Position numbers and translations under genes: made by a program. Positions 1 to 8,811 of a stretch of 64,000 nucleotides of DNA are shown here, one piece after another. How positions within the stretch are numbered: the stretch's first letter is position 1; the number at the start of each line of letters is the position of its first letter. Origin of the DNA: an uncultured Ilyobacter sp. (GTDB taxonomy: Bacteria; Fusobacteriota; Fusobacteriia; Fusobacteriales; Fusobacteriaceae); assembly GCF_963663625.1 (NCBI RefSeq), contig NZ_OY760438.1:372001-436000 (forward strand), in the 5' to 3' direction. The notes beneath the pieces are model-generated. The model made no database searches. It saw nothing but the letters and a program-made list of their open reading frames with translations, and was not told the origin of the DNA.

Positions 1-630
1 CTTATGAGAGATCTCAGATTCCAGGGAATTTATTTTTTCTCTCTGCTCACCACACAACTTATTTAAAGAATCGATCTTGAGTTTCATCTCTTCTAGTTCA
101 TCTTTGGAAATAAAAAAATCCCCTAGGATCTGCATCTGGTTTCCTTCGCCTTTCAGCTCATTCAAACGGTCTATTTTTTCTTTCAGCTCATTTTTGACTT
201 CCTCTTTGGAAAGTTTTAGATTTTGATTTTCACCCTCTATGAGCCTGAAATTATCTGAAAGCTGTAAATATTGGGTTTTAATTTTCTGATTTTCTTTTTT
301 CAGAAACTCAATTTCCTCTATAAATTTTTTGTGACCGGTTTTCAGGTCCTTCAAATTTTTTTCCAGTTCACTCTTGGAATTTTTAAGTTCGAGAATATGG
401 TTGGAGAGTTCAAGATTCTTCTGATTTTTATTTTTTAAATTTTTATCTAATATCTCGAGCTGTTTTAGATCTATTCTTACTTTTTGCTTCTCGTTGATGA
501 GCTCTTCTTTCATCTGGTTGATGATCTGGTTTCTCTCTTCAATGATGCTGTTTAGAATATTTACCTCGCTTATCTCTTCATTTCTTTTGTTATTAAAGAG
601 ATTTCCAAAAAAACTTTCTTTTTTAGACAT
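1..630 (-). CDS. Coiled-coil protein, N-terminal part (runs off the left edge)
   Basis: The minus-strand frame is open without a stop from ATG at 630 to the window edge, giving 210 residues and no C-terminus. The start MSKKESFFGNLF is preceded by a good ribosome-binding site (GGAGG, complement of 638-642). From about residue 20 the protein is rich in Glu, Lys, Leu, Asn and Gln with heptad-like spacing, so a long coiled coil is likely. No signal peptide, membrane segment or catalytic motif is visible. Structural, cytoskeletal or SMC-like roles are all possible, and I do not assign a function. It is divergent from the LPS cluster that starts at 895. Confidence 0.8.
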   Translation of the reverse strand, partial: MSKKESFFGNLFNNKRNEEISEVNILNSIIEERNQIINQMKEELINEKQKVRIDLKQLEILDKNLKNKNQKNLELSNHILELKNSKSELEKNLKDLKTGHKKFIEEIEFLKKENQKIKTQYLQLSDNFRLIEGENQNLKLSKEEVKNELKEKIDRLNELKGEGNQMQILGDFFISKDELEEMKLKIDSLNKLCGEQREKINSLESEISHK

Positions 631-833
631 AATCTGCCTCCAAAACATATAGATTCTATCAATATAGATTATAGTTTATTTTCTTTAAAAGTTCAAATAA
701 ACGGGATTAAATTTTCAGATGATTGTTCTATATTTCAAGCTAAATTTAGTAGGCATATTATTTTCAAAGGATTTATTTGATGCGTAGGTTCATAATTTTT
801 TTAAGTTGATAGGATAATAAATGCCTATATCAA

Positions 834-862
834 TTGTAAAGATGGGATGTAAATGGTATAAT
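834..862 (+). promoter_or_regulatory. Sigma70-type promoter of the LPS/glycosyltransferase cluster
   Basis: TTGTAA (834-839) and a perfect TATAAT (857-862) are separated by exactly 17 bases. They lie 33 bases upstream of the first glycosyltransferase start at 895. This is the only strong promoter I see ahead of the first four genes, so it probably drives them as a unit. Confidence 0.7.
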
Positions 863-894
863 TTATAGGTATTTGAGTTTTATAGGGGTGAAAA

Positions 895-1980
895 ATGCTG
901 AGCAAAATAAATAGAAGGTTCCAGGATTGGGCAAGGCCTAAAAGACTTTCCATAGGAAGATACCTTTGGGATCGTAAAAAGAATAAAATTGATAAAATTG
1001 ATATGGGTAAAGTAAAAAAAATATTGTTTTTGAGATATGATGGTAAGATAGGGGATATGATCATAAATACTTTTATGTTTCGAGAAATAAAAAAAGTATA
1101 CCCTGATATTGAAATCGCTGTAGTTGCTCGTGGTGCCAATAGACAGATAATAGAAAATAACCCAAATGTAGATAAAATATATGAATATGATAAAAGCAAT
1201 AAAAAGTTAAAAAAACTTTCTGAGGAGATAAGAAAAGAGAACTATGATCTTTTGATTGATTTTTCAGAGATGCTGAGAGTGAAACAGATGAAGTTTATTA
1301 ACCTTTGTAGGGCCAGGCAGAATATGGGAATAAATAAAAAAGAATGGAATCTTTTTGATATAAATATAGATTATAAAGAGGATAAAAAGCATATTACAAA
1401 CAGATATGCTGAAGTGCTAAAGTTAATGGGCATAGATAAAGCTGATCTTTCTTATGATATTTACCTAACAGAGAAACAAGAAAATTTAGGTAAAAGTTTT
1501 CGAGAAAGCATACCCGAGAAAAATCTATTTGCTTTAAATCCTTATGGTGCCAGTAAATATAGGACTTTTAACAGAGAAAAAATATTAGAAATAGGAAAAA
1601 AAATTTTGGGTGATTCAGAAAGTGCATTAACTTTTATTTTTTCACCAGAAAAGAAAAAAGAGGTAGAAATAATTGCAAAAGAACTAGGTGAAAGAGTCTA
1701 CCTCTGTGAAGAAATAAAAGGTATAATGGACTCGGCAGCTATCCTGAAGTATTCAGACCTGATAATTACAACAGATACCTCTATAGTTCATCTGGGAGTT
1801 GCACTAGATAAGAATATGATCGCCGTTTATAGAAGTGACGAAGGGACGGGAGAATACAACAGTATAGTTTGGGGTCCTAATTCAGACAAGGTAAGGATGA
1901 TATACTCTGAGCCAAATTTTATAGAGGGTGAAGAGGCAGATATAAACAAATTTAAATTTGAAATTGTGGAGGAAGTATGA
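895..1980 (+). CDS. Glycosyltransferase family 9 (heptosyltransferase-like)
   Basis: GT9 enzymes transfer heptose from ADP-heptose to the LPS inner core on the cytoplasmic face. The N-terminal signature (KILFLRYDGKIGD, about residues 42-54) and the C-terminal donor-site block (TTDTSIVHLGVALDK, about 297-311) match the two Rossmann halves of the family. At 361 residues it is a little long because about 40 basic residues precede the first motif. ATG 895 has AGGGG just upstream. It overlaps the next gene by 4 bases (ATGA), so the two are translationally coupled. The acceptor cannot be read from sequence; other donors are possible in GT9 proteins found in surface-glycan clusters. Confidence 0.8.
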   Translation: MLSKINRRFQDWARPKRLSIGRYLWDRKKNKIDKIDMGKVKKILFLRYDGKIGDMIINTFMFREIKKVYPDIEIAVVARGANRQIIENNPNVDKIYEYDKSNKKLKKLSEEIRKENYDLLIDFSEMLRVKQMKFINLCRARQNMGINKKEWNLFDINIDYKEDKKHITNRYAEVLKLMGIDKADLSYDIYLTEKQENLGKSFRESIPEKNLFALNPYGASKYRTFNREKILEIGKKILGDSESALTFIFSPEKKKEVEIIAKELGERVYLCEEIKGIMDSAAILKYSDLIITTDTSIVHLGVALDKNMIAVYRSDEGTGEYNSIVWGPNSDKVRMIYSEPNFIEGEEADINKFKFEIVEEV

Positions 1981-3140
1981 AAAAAAAACTATACACTTTA
2001 TCTCTAACATTTTGGTGTGAGATTATAAGGTTATTATATTTTATAACCATCCCTTTATTTAAAAAAAGAGACATTTGGTTGATATGTGAGACAGAATTTC
2101 AAGCACAGGAAAATGGGTATTATTTGTTTAAGTACATAAGAGAAAATTATCCTGATAGAGATGTTTATTATGTAATTTCAAAAGAGTCTCCGTGCTTGCA
2201 TAATATAGATTATTTAGGTAATATATTGTATTTAAACAGCTTTAAACAAATTTTTTATATGTTTCATTCCAATAAAATAATTTCTACTCATGGATTGTGG
2301 ATGAATCCTGATGAATTAGGAATTTTTAGAAAATTAACAAAAAAGATGCTTAAAAGTAAAAAAGTTATGTTAAATCATGGAATTGGATTAATGAAAAATG
2401 GTAAAAAATACTATCATAAAAATATATTTGCTTTAAATGATATTTTTATTGCTATATCTGATTTGCATAAAAGTATTTTTGTAAATGAGTATGGATATAA
2501 AGATGAAGAAGTTATTATTGCTGGTTATCCTAGGTTTGACGACTTGACCGATACAAGCACCCAAAAAAGTGTCCTGTTTATGCCAACGTGGAGAGATGGG
2601 CAGGATAATTTAGGTGAACACTTTGAGAAAACAGAGTTTTTTAAAGAAATTAAAAAATTGTTAACTAACTATCGCTTGAAAGAATTTCTTAAGAAAAATA
2701 GGATATCATTTAATGTTTATATGCATCAGAATTTTCAAAAGTACAATGAAATTTTTAAGAAGTTTGAGACTGAAAATATAAAAATTATAAGACAAGGAGA
2801 AAAAACCGTCCAAGATTTATTAAAAGAAAATAAATGCTTGATAACGGATTATTCTAGTGTTTTATTTGATTTTGTGTATATGAAAAAACCATTTATATCA
2901 TATCAGTTCGATAGAAAAGATTTTTTAAATTCTAGAAAAGATAATGCTTTTATTGACATAACGAAAGATATTCCAGGAGATATAGTTGACAATTTAGATG
3001 ACTTAATAGATGTTTTGGAAGAACTCAATAAAGCTGAATTTGAAATAAAACCAAAACATTTAAAAGAAAGTGAAACATTCTTCAAATATAGGGATCAAAA
3101 TAATTGTAAAAGAGTTTATGAAGCTATAGAAACTATTTAA
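1977..3140 (+). CDS. CDP-glycerol glycerophosphotransferase family protein (TagB/TagF-like)
   Basis: Members of this family move glycerol-phosphate (or ribitol-phosphate) from a CDP-activated donor to a glycan or a growing polymer at the membrane. Family blocks are visible: FMPTWRDG (about residues 200-207), VYMHQN (about 247) and LITDYSSVLFDF (about 287-298), then the conserved C-terminal FIDI block. An N-terminal hydrophobic stretch (LTFWCEIIRLLYFITIPLF) could anchor it to the membrane. It overlaps the GT9 gene by 4 bases, and the gene after it is a glycerol-3-phosphate cytidylyltransferase homologue able to make the donor. At 387 residues it suits a TagB-type single transferase better than a large TagF polymerase. 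Confidence 0.8.
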   Translation: MKKKLYTLSLTFWCEIIRLLYFITIPLFKKRDIWLICETEFQAQENGYYLFKYIRENYPDRDVYYVISKESPCLHNIDYLGNILYLNSFKQIFYMFHSNKIISTHGLWMNPDELGIFRKLTKKMLKSKKVMLNHGIGLMKNGKKYYHKNIFALNDIFIAISDLHKSIFVNEYGYKDEEVIIAGYPRFDDLTDTSTQKSVLFMPTWRDGQDNLGEHFEKTEFFKEIKKLLTNYRLKEFLKKNRISFNVYMHQNFQKYNEIFKKFETENIKIIRQGEKTVQDLLKENKCLITDYSSVLFDFVYMKKPFISYQFDRKDFLNSRKDNAFIDITKDIPGDIVDNLDDLIDVLEELNKAEFEIKPKHLKESETFFKYRDQNNCKRVYEAIETI

Positions 3141-3162
3141 TTCAAAGTCAAAGGGAGAGTAC

Positions 3163-3606
3163 ATGATGAAGAAAAAGATTATAGGATATACAGCAGGAGT
3201 GTATGACTTGTTTCATGTGGGTCATTTAAACATACTGAAAAAAGCAAAAGAAAACTGTGATGAATTGATTGTTGCAGTTAGTACTGATGAACTCGTTGAA
3301 AAATATAAAAATAAAAAAACTTTTATACCATATGAAGAGAGGGCTGAAATTTTATCACATATAAACTTTGTAGACAAAGTCGTTCCTCAAGAAAGCATGG
3401 ATAAAATGGAAGCTTGGAAAAAATATAAATTTGATATTATGTTTGTAGGTGATGATTGGAAAGGTACCGATAAATGGAACGAGATAGAGGATGAGTTTAA
3501 AAAAGTTGGAGTTGAAATTGTTTATTTTCCGTACACAAAGTGTACTTCGTCCAGTAAAATAAGGGAATTAATAGATAATAATTTGAAAATTAAAACATAC
3601 AGGTAA
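3163..3606 (+). CDS. Glycerol-3-phosphate cytidylyltransferase-like nucleotidyltransferase (TagD family)
   Basis: This 147-residue protein fits the single-domain cytidylyltransferase fold. It has the N-terminal nucleotide-binding block GVYDLFHVGHLNIL (residues about 12-25, with the HxGH catalytic motif) and the C-terminal loop CTSSSKIREL that replaces the usual RTEGISTT-type motif. The reaction expected for TagD is CTP plus glycerol-3-phosphate giving CDP-glycerol. The preceding gene is a CDP-glycerol-dependent transferase, which supports this substrate. ATG 3163 follows GGGAGAG at a normal distance, and a second in-frame ATG is adjacent. A related activity such as an FAD-synthetase-like or ethanolamine-phosphate cytidylyltransferase cannot be excluded. 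Confidence 0.8.
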   Translation: MMKKKIIGYTAGVYDLFHVGHLNILKKAKENCDELIVAVSTDELVEKYKNKKTFIPYEERAEILSHINFVDKVVPQESMDKMEAWKKYKFDIMFVGDDWKGTDKWNEIEDEFKKVGVEIVYFPYTKCTSSSKIRELIDNNLKIKTYR

Positions 3607-3660
3607 GAGTAGGTAAAATATGAATAATTTTTTATTTTTTAGTTAGAAAAGAGGTAGCGA

Positions 3661-4527
3661 ATGAAGGAAAAAATAACCGTTATTGTCACGATTTATAATA
3701 GATTAGAGTACGCTAAAAACATAATAAAATCTCTTTTGAACCAAACAGTTCAAATTGATGAATTAATCTTTGCAGACGATGGTTCTAGTGAGAGTTTAAT
3801 GGATGTCATTGAAGAATTACTACCTCTTTGTAAATTTAAGATAAAGCATGTATATCAAGAAGATTTAGGGTTTAGAGCAGCAAAAAACAGAAATAACGGA
3901 GCAAGGGCTGCAGAAGGTGATATATTACTATTTTTAGATCAAGATGTTGTATTTCCAGAGAATTTTATAGAAAAGTTTATTCTAAATTCTAAAAAAGGAG
4001 TTTTTCTTTTTTCTAGAGCAATTATGAGTACAGAAGATGAAAAGTTAATAGTGCAAAAATTAATTGATTCAAATGAAAAATATTCAAAAATTTATGAAAA
4101 AATTGATTACAAAGAAAAAATAGAGCAACGAGAGAAAAAAAATGGCAAAGATATTTTTTATAATTTTCTTTATATGATAAAGTTAAGGAGCAGAGGCGCT
4201 AAAATCCCATCCATGATTTTTTCAATATATAAAGATGATTTCATAAAAGTGAATGGCTTTGATGAAAAATATGTCGGCTGGGGATATGAAGATGATGATC
4301 TTTTTAACAGGCTATATAAAGCCGGATATAAATCCAAACCCTTATTTTACAAAATGCCACCCATTCATATGTGGCATTCTCACGAAACAAGTAAAAAAGA
4401 AAGTCCAAATGAAAAATATTACAGGAAAAGAAAAAAAGAGATTTCTAAAAAAAATTATAGGTGTGAATCAGGGTATGACAATTCAATGGAATATGATGAC
4501 CATGTGAACATTAATATTTTAAATTGA
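3661..4527 (+). CDS. Glycosyltransferase family 2 with galactosyltransferase-type C-terminal domain
   Basis: The N-terminal half is a GT-A fold: ITVIVTIYNRLEYAKNI at the start, ADDGSS (about 40-45) and the metal-binding FLDQDV (about 99-104). The C-terminal block FDEKYVGWGYEDDDLFNRL (about 200-218) is the signature of the galactosyltransferase/chondroitin-synthase C-terminal domain. The protein is therefore a cytoplasmic or membrane-associated transferase that adds a hexose or N-acetylhexosamine to the surface glycan. ATG 3661 follows GAGGT. The gene is followed immediately by a decayed insertion sequence. Confidence 0.8.
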   Translation: MKEKITVIVTIYNRLEYAKNIIKSLLNQTVQIDELIFADDGSSESLMDVIEELLPLCKFKIKHVYQEDLGFRAAKNRNNGARAAEGDILLFLDQDVVFPENFIEKFILNSKKGVFLFSRAIMSTEDEKLIVQKLIDSNEKYSKIYEKIDYKEKIEQREKKNGKDIFYNFLYMIKLRSRGAKIPSMIFSIYKDDFIKVNGFDEKYVGWGYEDDDLFNRLYKAGYKSKPLFYKMPPIHMWHSHETSKKESPNEKYYRKRKKEISKKNYRCESGYDNSMEYDDHVNINILN

Positions 4528-4548
4528 TTTAAGCATTTAGATTAATTA

Positions 4549-5858
4549 ACTCGATTTGTGCAAAAAATTAAAAATAGACAACTTTTTGAGGTAATATTAA
4601 GGTCACGACACCAAAAAACCTCAAGGAGTTATCTACTCAATGAATATATTAGCCCTTAATTCTGATTTTTTCAAATATTTTTTCACGCTTAGCTGTAAAT
4701 GGTCTCTTAAACAAAGACGACATCTTTCTACTTTTGTTGATGGAATCATTAATTCTGATGGAAGGAAAAATCTTTCAAATATATAGAGAAACTCTTTTAA
4801 TTCCAAAGATAGGAGTACTTTCAATAAGTTTCTCCTTTACTCTCCGTGGAATGAAAAAAACTTAATCTGCAAAGAAAAAAGACCGTTCTCAATGAAATGA
4901 ATATGGCTGGATCTAAAAACCCGTTCTTCTTTTCTATTGATGGCACACTTTCTAGCAAGAAATCCTCTTCTAAAAACATAGAAGGGTTGAAGTTCAACTA
5001 TTCTCATGTTTCTAAAAAGAATTAATGGTCTCATTGTATTGTTTCCTTACATGGTCATTTCAATGGTCTATCTTTAATCTTTGGATTTTAAAACTTACCT
5101 TTCTGAAGAATCAGGCGCAGAACAAAAACGTTCTTTTAAAACCAAGATCGATTTAGCGCTTGATAAATTAGAAGGAATAGATATTCAACTAGAAAGAAAA
5201 AGCTATGTGTTGATAGATAGCTAGTACACTTCAGCAGGATTCATTAACAAAACTCAACAATTAGGATTTCAGGTTATTAGTGGAATAAAATCCAACAGGA
5301 TTTTTTATCCAGATCGAATCAGAGCAAAATTGAGTGAATATTCTAAAACATTGAAAGAGGAAGACCTTAATGTCATTACCGTTAAGGGAAGAACTCGTTA
5401 TGTTTATAGATATGAAGGTGCTGTAAAGGGAATAGAAAATATAGTTGTTTTAATGAGTTGGATAGATAAATTTGACAGTAGTAAATCCCAATTTTATATA
5501 GTGAGTACTAACGTGTCTTTGAGCTCTGAAAAAATAATAGAATATTATAGTCACAGATGGGAAATTGAAGTCCGTTTTAGGTATTAAAAAGAAAGGCTAG
5601 GTTTAGATAATTATGAAATGCGTAGTTTAAAAAGGATAGAAAGATTCTGGGAGCTGCTATATTTGCTCTACGATTTCTTGGAGTTAAAAAGGTTTAAGAG
5701 TAAAGTACCAGAAAACTTGGGGAAATTAATAGATAAGTTAAAAGTTAAGCGGAAAAGAGAAGTCTTTCTTATGTCTATGAAAGGACTTTATCTGGAGCAA
5801 AGTTAGAGGAACTCTATGAAGAATTTAGAGTTCCTGCTTAAATTTGCACAAGTCGAGT
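4549..5858 (+). mobile_element. Degenerate insertion sequence, IS4/IS701-like DDE superfamily
   Basis: The element is about 1310 bases, bounded by imperfect 16-base terminal inverted repeats: ACTCGATTTGTGCAAA at 4549-4564, and the complement of ACTCGACTTGTGCAAA at 5843-5858 (one mismatch). Inside is a single transposase gene broken by several stops and frameshifts. I see no convincing target-site duplication. It separates two glycosyltransferase genes of the LPS cluster and is likely an old, immobile scar. Confidence 0.75.
4640..5806 (+). pseudogene. DDE transposase pseudogene (IS4/IS701-like)
   Basis: Conceptual translation shows transposase segments in different frames. These are an N-terminal part from ATG 4640 interrupted by TAG near 4784; a DDE-region piece reading SIDGTLSSKK...NYSHVSKK near 4930-5020 in another frame; a piece reading SEESGAEQKRSF and VLIDS then TAG where Trp is expected before YTSAGF (near 5223); the long piece at 5330-5587 ending in HRWEIEVRFRY then a stop; and ERLGLDNYEMRSLKRIERFW in the tail. 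The HRWxIE and GLDxYxMRSLKxIERFW blocks identify the family. At least three in-frame stops and two frameshifts make it inactive. Confidence 0.8.
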
Positions 5859-5910
5859 AATGATTTAAAATTATTAGTATAAAGCAGGTACAAAATTAGG
5901 GGGTTGAAAA

Positions 5911-6876
5911 ATGATTGTAAGTGTTTTGGTCATAACATATAATCATGAAAAATATATAAGAAAGTGTTTAGACAGTATATTGGAACAGGAAGGAGATTTT
6001 CAACTGGAAATTCTAGTAGGAAATGATAAGTCTCCTGATAACACGGAGAGAGTATTAAGAGAGTATGAAGGTGATAAAAAGTTTATCATACTGAACAGAA
6101 AACAGAATATGGGAGCTACAAAAAATTTATATGATCTTTATAAAAAAGCACAAGGTGAGTATATTGCTGTTTTAGAAGGGGATGACTTTTGGACAGACCC
6201 TAAAAAAATTCAAAAGCAAATAAAAGTTCTAGAAGAAAAAGATGATAGTGTTTTATGCTTTACGGATTCTCACATTGTAGATAATAAAGACCGAATAATA
6301 GGCGAAAAATTATTACCAGTTGAAAAACTTGAGAGTATAAAAGATGTTATGTTTACAATAGGAAAAATTCCTACTGGAACAATCCTTTTTAAAAATATTT
6401 TTTTGAAAAATAGGCATGAAAATAAAGGTGTAGAAGAGCTTCTTACAGCGAGCAATATAATTGGAGATTTACCTCTTCTGGCTTTTTTGATTAAATCAGG
6501 TAAATTTTATAGACTACCGGAAAAAACAGGTTCTTATAGATATATAACTATTAGCGGGACATCTTACTCAGCAATGTCAATTATTAAGAAAAGCTTAGAA
6601 GCAGAGAAAGTAATTAGAGCAATAAAAGCATATTATGATCCTCATGCTAAATTTTTTTTAAATTGTACTATATGCAGAAGCAGAAAGTATCTTTTAAAAG
6701 ATTTGAAAAAAAAGGATAAAAAACTTTTGAAAGAATATAAAAAGTCACTAAAATTTAAAGAAATATTAGGTTTGAATTTATATACTTTATTTTCTCCTTT
6801 AGATGATTTGATACGTAGTCTATACAGAAAAAAAATCAAGAAATATAGAAAAAAGAATTTATTTATAAATTCTTAA
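5911..6876 (+). CDS. Glycosyltransferase family 2
   Basis: The GT-A fold is recognisable at the N-terminus: VSVLVITYNHEKYIRKCLDS (residues 3-22), GNDKSPDNT (about 37-45) and the donor/metal motif EGDDFWTDP (about 90-98). The 321-residue length is usual for single-domain GT2 enzymes of O-antigen or capsule clusters. The C-terminus is strongly basic with a hydrophobic patch near residues 285-300, suggesting peripheral membrane attachment. ATG 5911 follows AGGGGG. Donor sugar and acceptor are unknown. It lies right after the dead IS, so it may be transcribed from within or beyond the element. Confidence 0.8.
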   Translation: MIVSVLVITYNHEKYIRKCLDSILEQEGDFQLEILVGNDKSPDNTERVLREYEGDKKFIILNRKQNMGATKNLYDLYKKAQGEYIAVLEGDDFWTDPKKIQKQIKVLEEKDDSVLCFTDSHIVDNKDRIIGEKLLPVEKLESIKDVMFTIGKIPTGTILFKNIFLKNRHENKGVEELLTASNIIGDLPLLAFLIKSGKFYRLPEKTGSYRYITISGTSYSAMSIIKKSLEAEKVIRAIKAYYDPHAKFFLNCTICRSRKYLLKDLKKKDKKLLKEYKKSLKFKEILGLNLYTLFSPLDDLIRSLYRKKIKKYRKKNLFINS

Positions 6877-7021
6877 ATTTTTAAAAACTGAAAATATACT
6901 AAAATATTTTTTATCTATGCATTGATACTTAATGGAAATAATCATAAGATACGAAAAATTTATTTAAAAAATATTTTAAGAATTATTAATGTCTAAAAAG
7001 TTAATTTAATAGGGAGGCCAA

Positions 7022-7582
7022 ATGTCTTTTTATAACGAAGAGGAATTGAAGGATATCGGATTAAAAAGTTTTGGAAAAAATGTTTTAATCAGTAGAAAAA
7101 CTAGTATATATGGTGCTGAGAACATTTCAATTGGTGATAATGTAAGAATAGATGATTTTTGTATATTGAGTGGAGTTATAAAAATAAAGAATTATGTTCA
7201 TATTTCAGCAGGGGTTTATTTATACGCAGGTGATGCAGGAATAGAAATCAATGAATTTTCAGGAATTTCTTCTAAAACAGTTATTTATGCTATAAGTGAT
7301 GATTTCAGCGGATCTTCTCTTATTGGACCTATGATTGATAAAAAATATCGAAATGTTTTTTCTAAAAAAGTTTATATAGGAAAACATGTGCAAATAGGTA
7401 CTTCATGTGTAATACTTCCTGGTGCTACTTTGAATGAAGGAATATCTGTGGGAGCAATGAGCTTAGTAAACAGTAATCTAGAGGATTGGTCACTCTATAT
7501 AGGGATTCCTGCTAAAAAGATAAAAGAAAGAAAAAAAGAATTGTTGAGATATGAGCAAAAAATGAAGGAGAATGTGCTATGA
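7022..7582 (+). CDS. Left-handed beta-helix (hexapeptide-repeat) acyltransferase
   Basis: The 186-residue protein is built of hexapeptide repeats (ISIGDNVRIDDFC, about 42-54; YIGKHVQIGTSCVILPGA, about 119-136) and ends in the family motif IGIPAKKIKERKK. It resembles galactoside/maltose-type and O-antigen O- or N-acetyltransferases. The aminotransferase downstream overlaps it by 4 bases, so the natural inference is N-acetylation of the 4-amino sugar made by that enzyme. It lacks the N-terminal Rossmann domain of PglD/VioB-type N-acetyltransferases, so O-acetylation remains possible. ATG 7022 follows GGGAGG. Confidence 0.75.
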   Translation: MSFYNEEELKDIGLKSFGKNVLISRKTSIYGAENISIGDNVRIDDFCILSGVIKIKNYVHISAGVYLYAGDAGIEINEFSGISSKTVIYAISDDFSGSSLIGPMIDKKYRNVFSKKVYIGKHVQIGTSCVILPGATLNEGISVGAMSLVNSNLEDWSLYIGIPAKKIKERKKELLRYEQKMKENVL

Positions 7583-8712
7583 ATAAAGAAAATCCTATTA
7601 TGGTAACTAAGTCTTTTCTACCTCCCATCGAAGAATACAAAAAAGAGATCGAAAGAATATGGGAAACAAACTGGTTAACCAATATGGGTCCACTTCATGA
7701 GGAATTTAAATGTAAATTAAAGAGCTATTTAAAAAGTGATAACCTTTCTCTTTTTATTAATGGCCATCAAGCACTGGAGGTAGCCCTTAAATCTTTGGAC
7801 CTAAAGGAGGGTGGGGAAGTCATAACTACTCCTTTTACCTTTGCCTCGACAACTCATGCAATTGTAAACTGCGGACTAACTCCTGTATTTTGTGACATTG
7901 AATCGGAGACATACAACATGGATGCTGGAAAAATAGAGGAACTGATAACAGAAAGAACAGTGGCTATACTGCCGGTACATGTTTTTGGCAATCCCTGTAA
8001 TGTAAAAAAAATCGGAGAGATAGCCAAGCAATATAATGTAAAAGTTATTTATGATGCGGCCCATACTTTTGGAGTAGAAATCAACAGTGAGGGAATAGGA
8101 AGCTTTGGAGATATATCCATGTTCTCGCTTCATGCCACAAAGGTTTTTCATTCAATAGAGGGAGGGGTATTAACCTATAGGGACAAAGGTTTAGAGCAAA
8201 AACTTAGGAATTTGAAGAATTTTGGAATAGTCGGTCCAGAAAATGTTATATCTTCTGGCGGGAATTCAAAGATGAACGAGTTTCAGGCAGCTATGGGGAT
8301 AGTTAATCTGAGATACGTGGATAACGAAATTATTAAAAGAAAAAAAATAGCATATTTGTACAGAGATAAATTGGAAGACATAAAAGGAATTAGAGTTTTA
8401 AAAGATTTGCCTGGGGTGAAACATAATTACTCTTATTTTCCAATTATTGTAAATGAAAAAGAATTTGGAATGACGAGAGACGACCTTTTTGAAAAACTTA
8501 AAGAATTTAACATCTTTTCCAGAAAATATTTTTATCCACTGACAACAGAATATGACTGTTATAAGGGTAAATTTAATGCTGAGGTACCTATTGCAAAGTA
8601 TATTTCAGAAAGGGTTTTAAACCTTCCTATTTATGGAAGTTTAGAACATGAGGCCGTAGAGAAAATATGTCAAATCATTATAGAGGAAAGTCAGAAGGAG
8701 AAATGCTTGTAA
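7579..8712 (+). CDS. DegT/DnrJ/EryC1/StrS sugar aminotransferase, VioA-like
   Basis: This is a PLP-dependent aminotransferase of nucleotide-4-keto-6-deoxysugars. The N-terminal block ETNWLTNMGPLHEEF, the loop TTPFTFASTTHAI and the catalytic-lysine block SLHATKVFHSIEGG (Lys near residue 192) are typical. The NWLTN-GPL pattern resembles dTDP-4-dehydro-6-deoxyglucose 4-aminotransferases (VioA type), which fits the RmlA and RmlB genes downstream, since those make exactly that keto sugar. The length of 377 residues is normal. It is translationally coupled to the acyltransferase upstream. The exact product (Qui4N or another amino sugar) is inference. Confidence 0.8.
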   Translation: MNKENPIMVTKSFLPPIEEYKKEIERIWETNWLTNMGPLHEEFKCKLKSYLKSDNLSLFINGHQALEVALKSLDLKEGGEVITTPFTFASTTHAIVNCGLTPVFCDIESETYNMDAGKIEELITERTVAILPVHVFGNPCNVKKIGEIAKQYNVKVIYDAAHTFGVEINSEGIGSFGDISMFSLHATKVFHSIEGGVLTYRDKGLEQKLRNLKNFGIVGPENVISSGGNSKMNEFQAAMGIVNLRYVDNEIIKRKKIAYLYRDKLEDIKGIRVLKDLPGVKHNYSYFPIIVNEKEFGMTRDDLFEKLKEFNIFSRKYFYPLTTEYDCYKGKFNAEVPIAKYISERVLNLPIYGSLEHEAVEKICQIIIEESQKEKCL

Positions 8713-8729
8713 GTGTTTTGACCATATGA
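8703..8729 (+). pseudogene. Short remnant of the start of a GT2 gene
   Basis: ATG at 8703, overlapping the end of the aminotransferase gene, opens a frame reading MLVSVLTI then TGA. The DNA closely matches the first 26 bases or so of the GT2 gene at 5911 (MIVSVLVITYN). The match stops abruptly, as expected if a glycosyltransferase gene here was deleted and only its translational start survived. Confidence 0.4.
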
Positions 8730-8811
8730 ACTCTTGCAGCAACATAATGTAAATATTATTTTTTATATAAAAATTGATTAAATTGTATTTAACAATAAAA
8801 GGAGAACAGCT

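Noticed and set aside
5330-5806. Two apparently intact small genes after the GT2 gene
   Set aside because: They are adjacent pieces of one transposase separated by stop codons, between recognisable IS ends.
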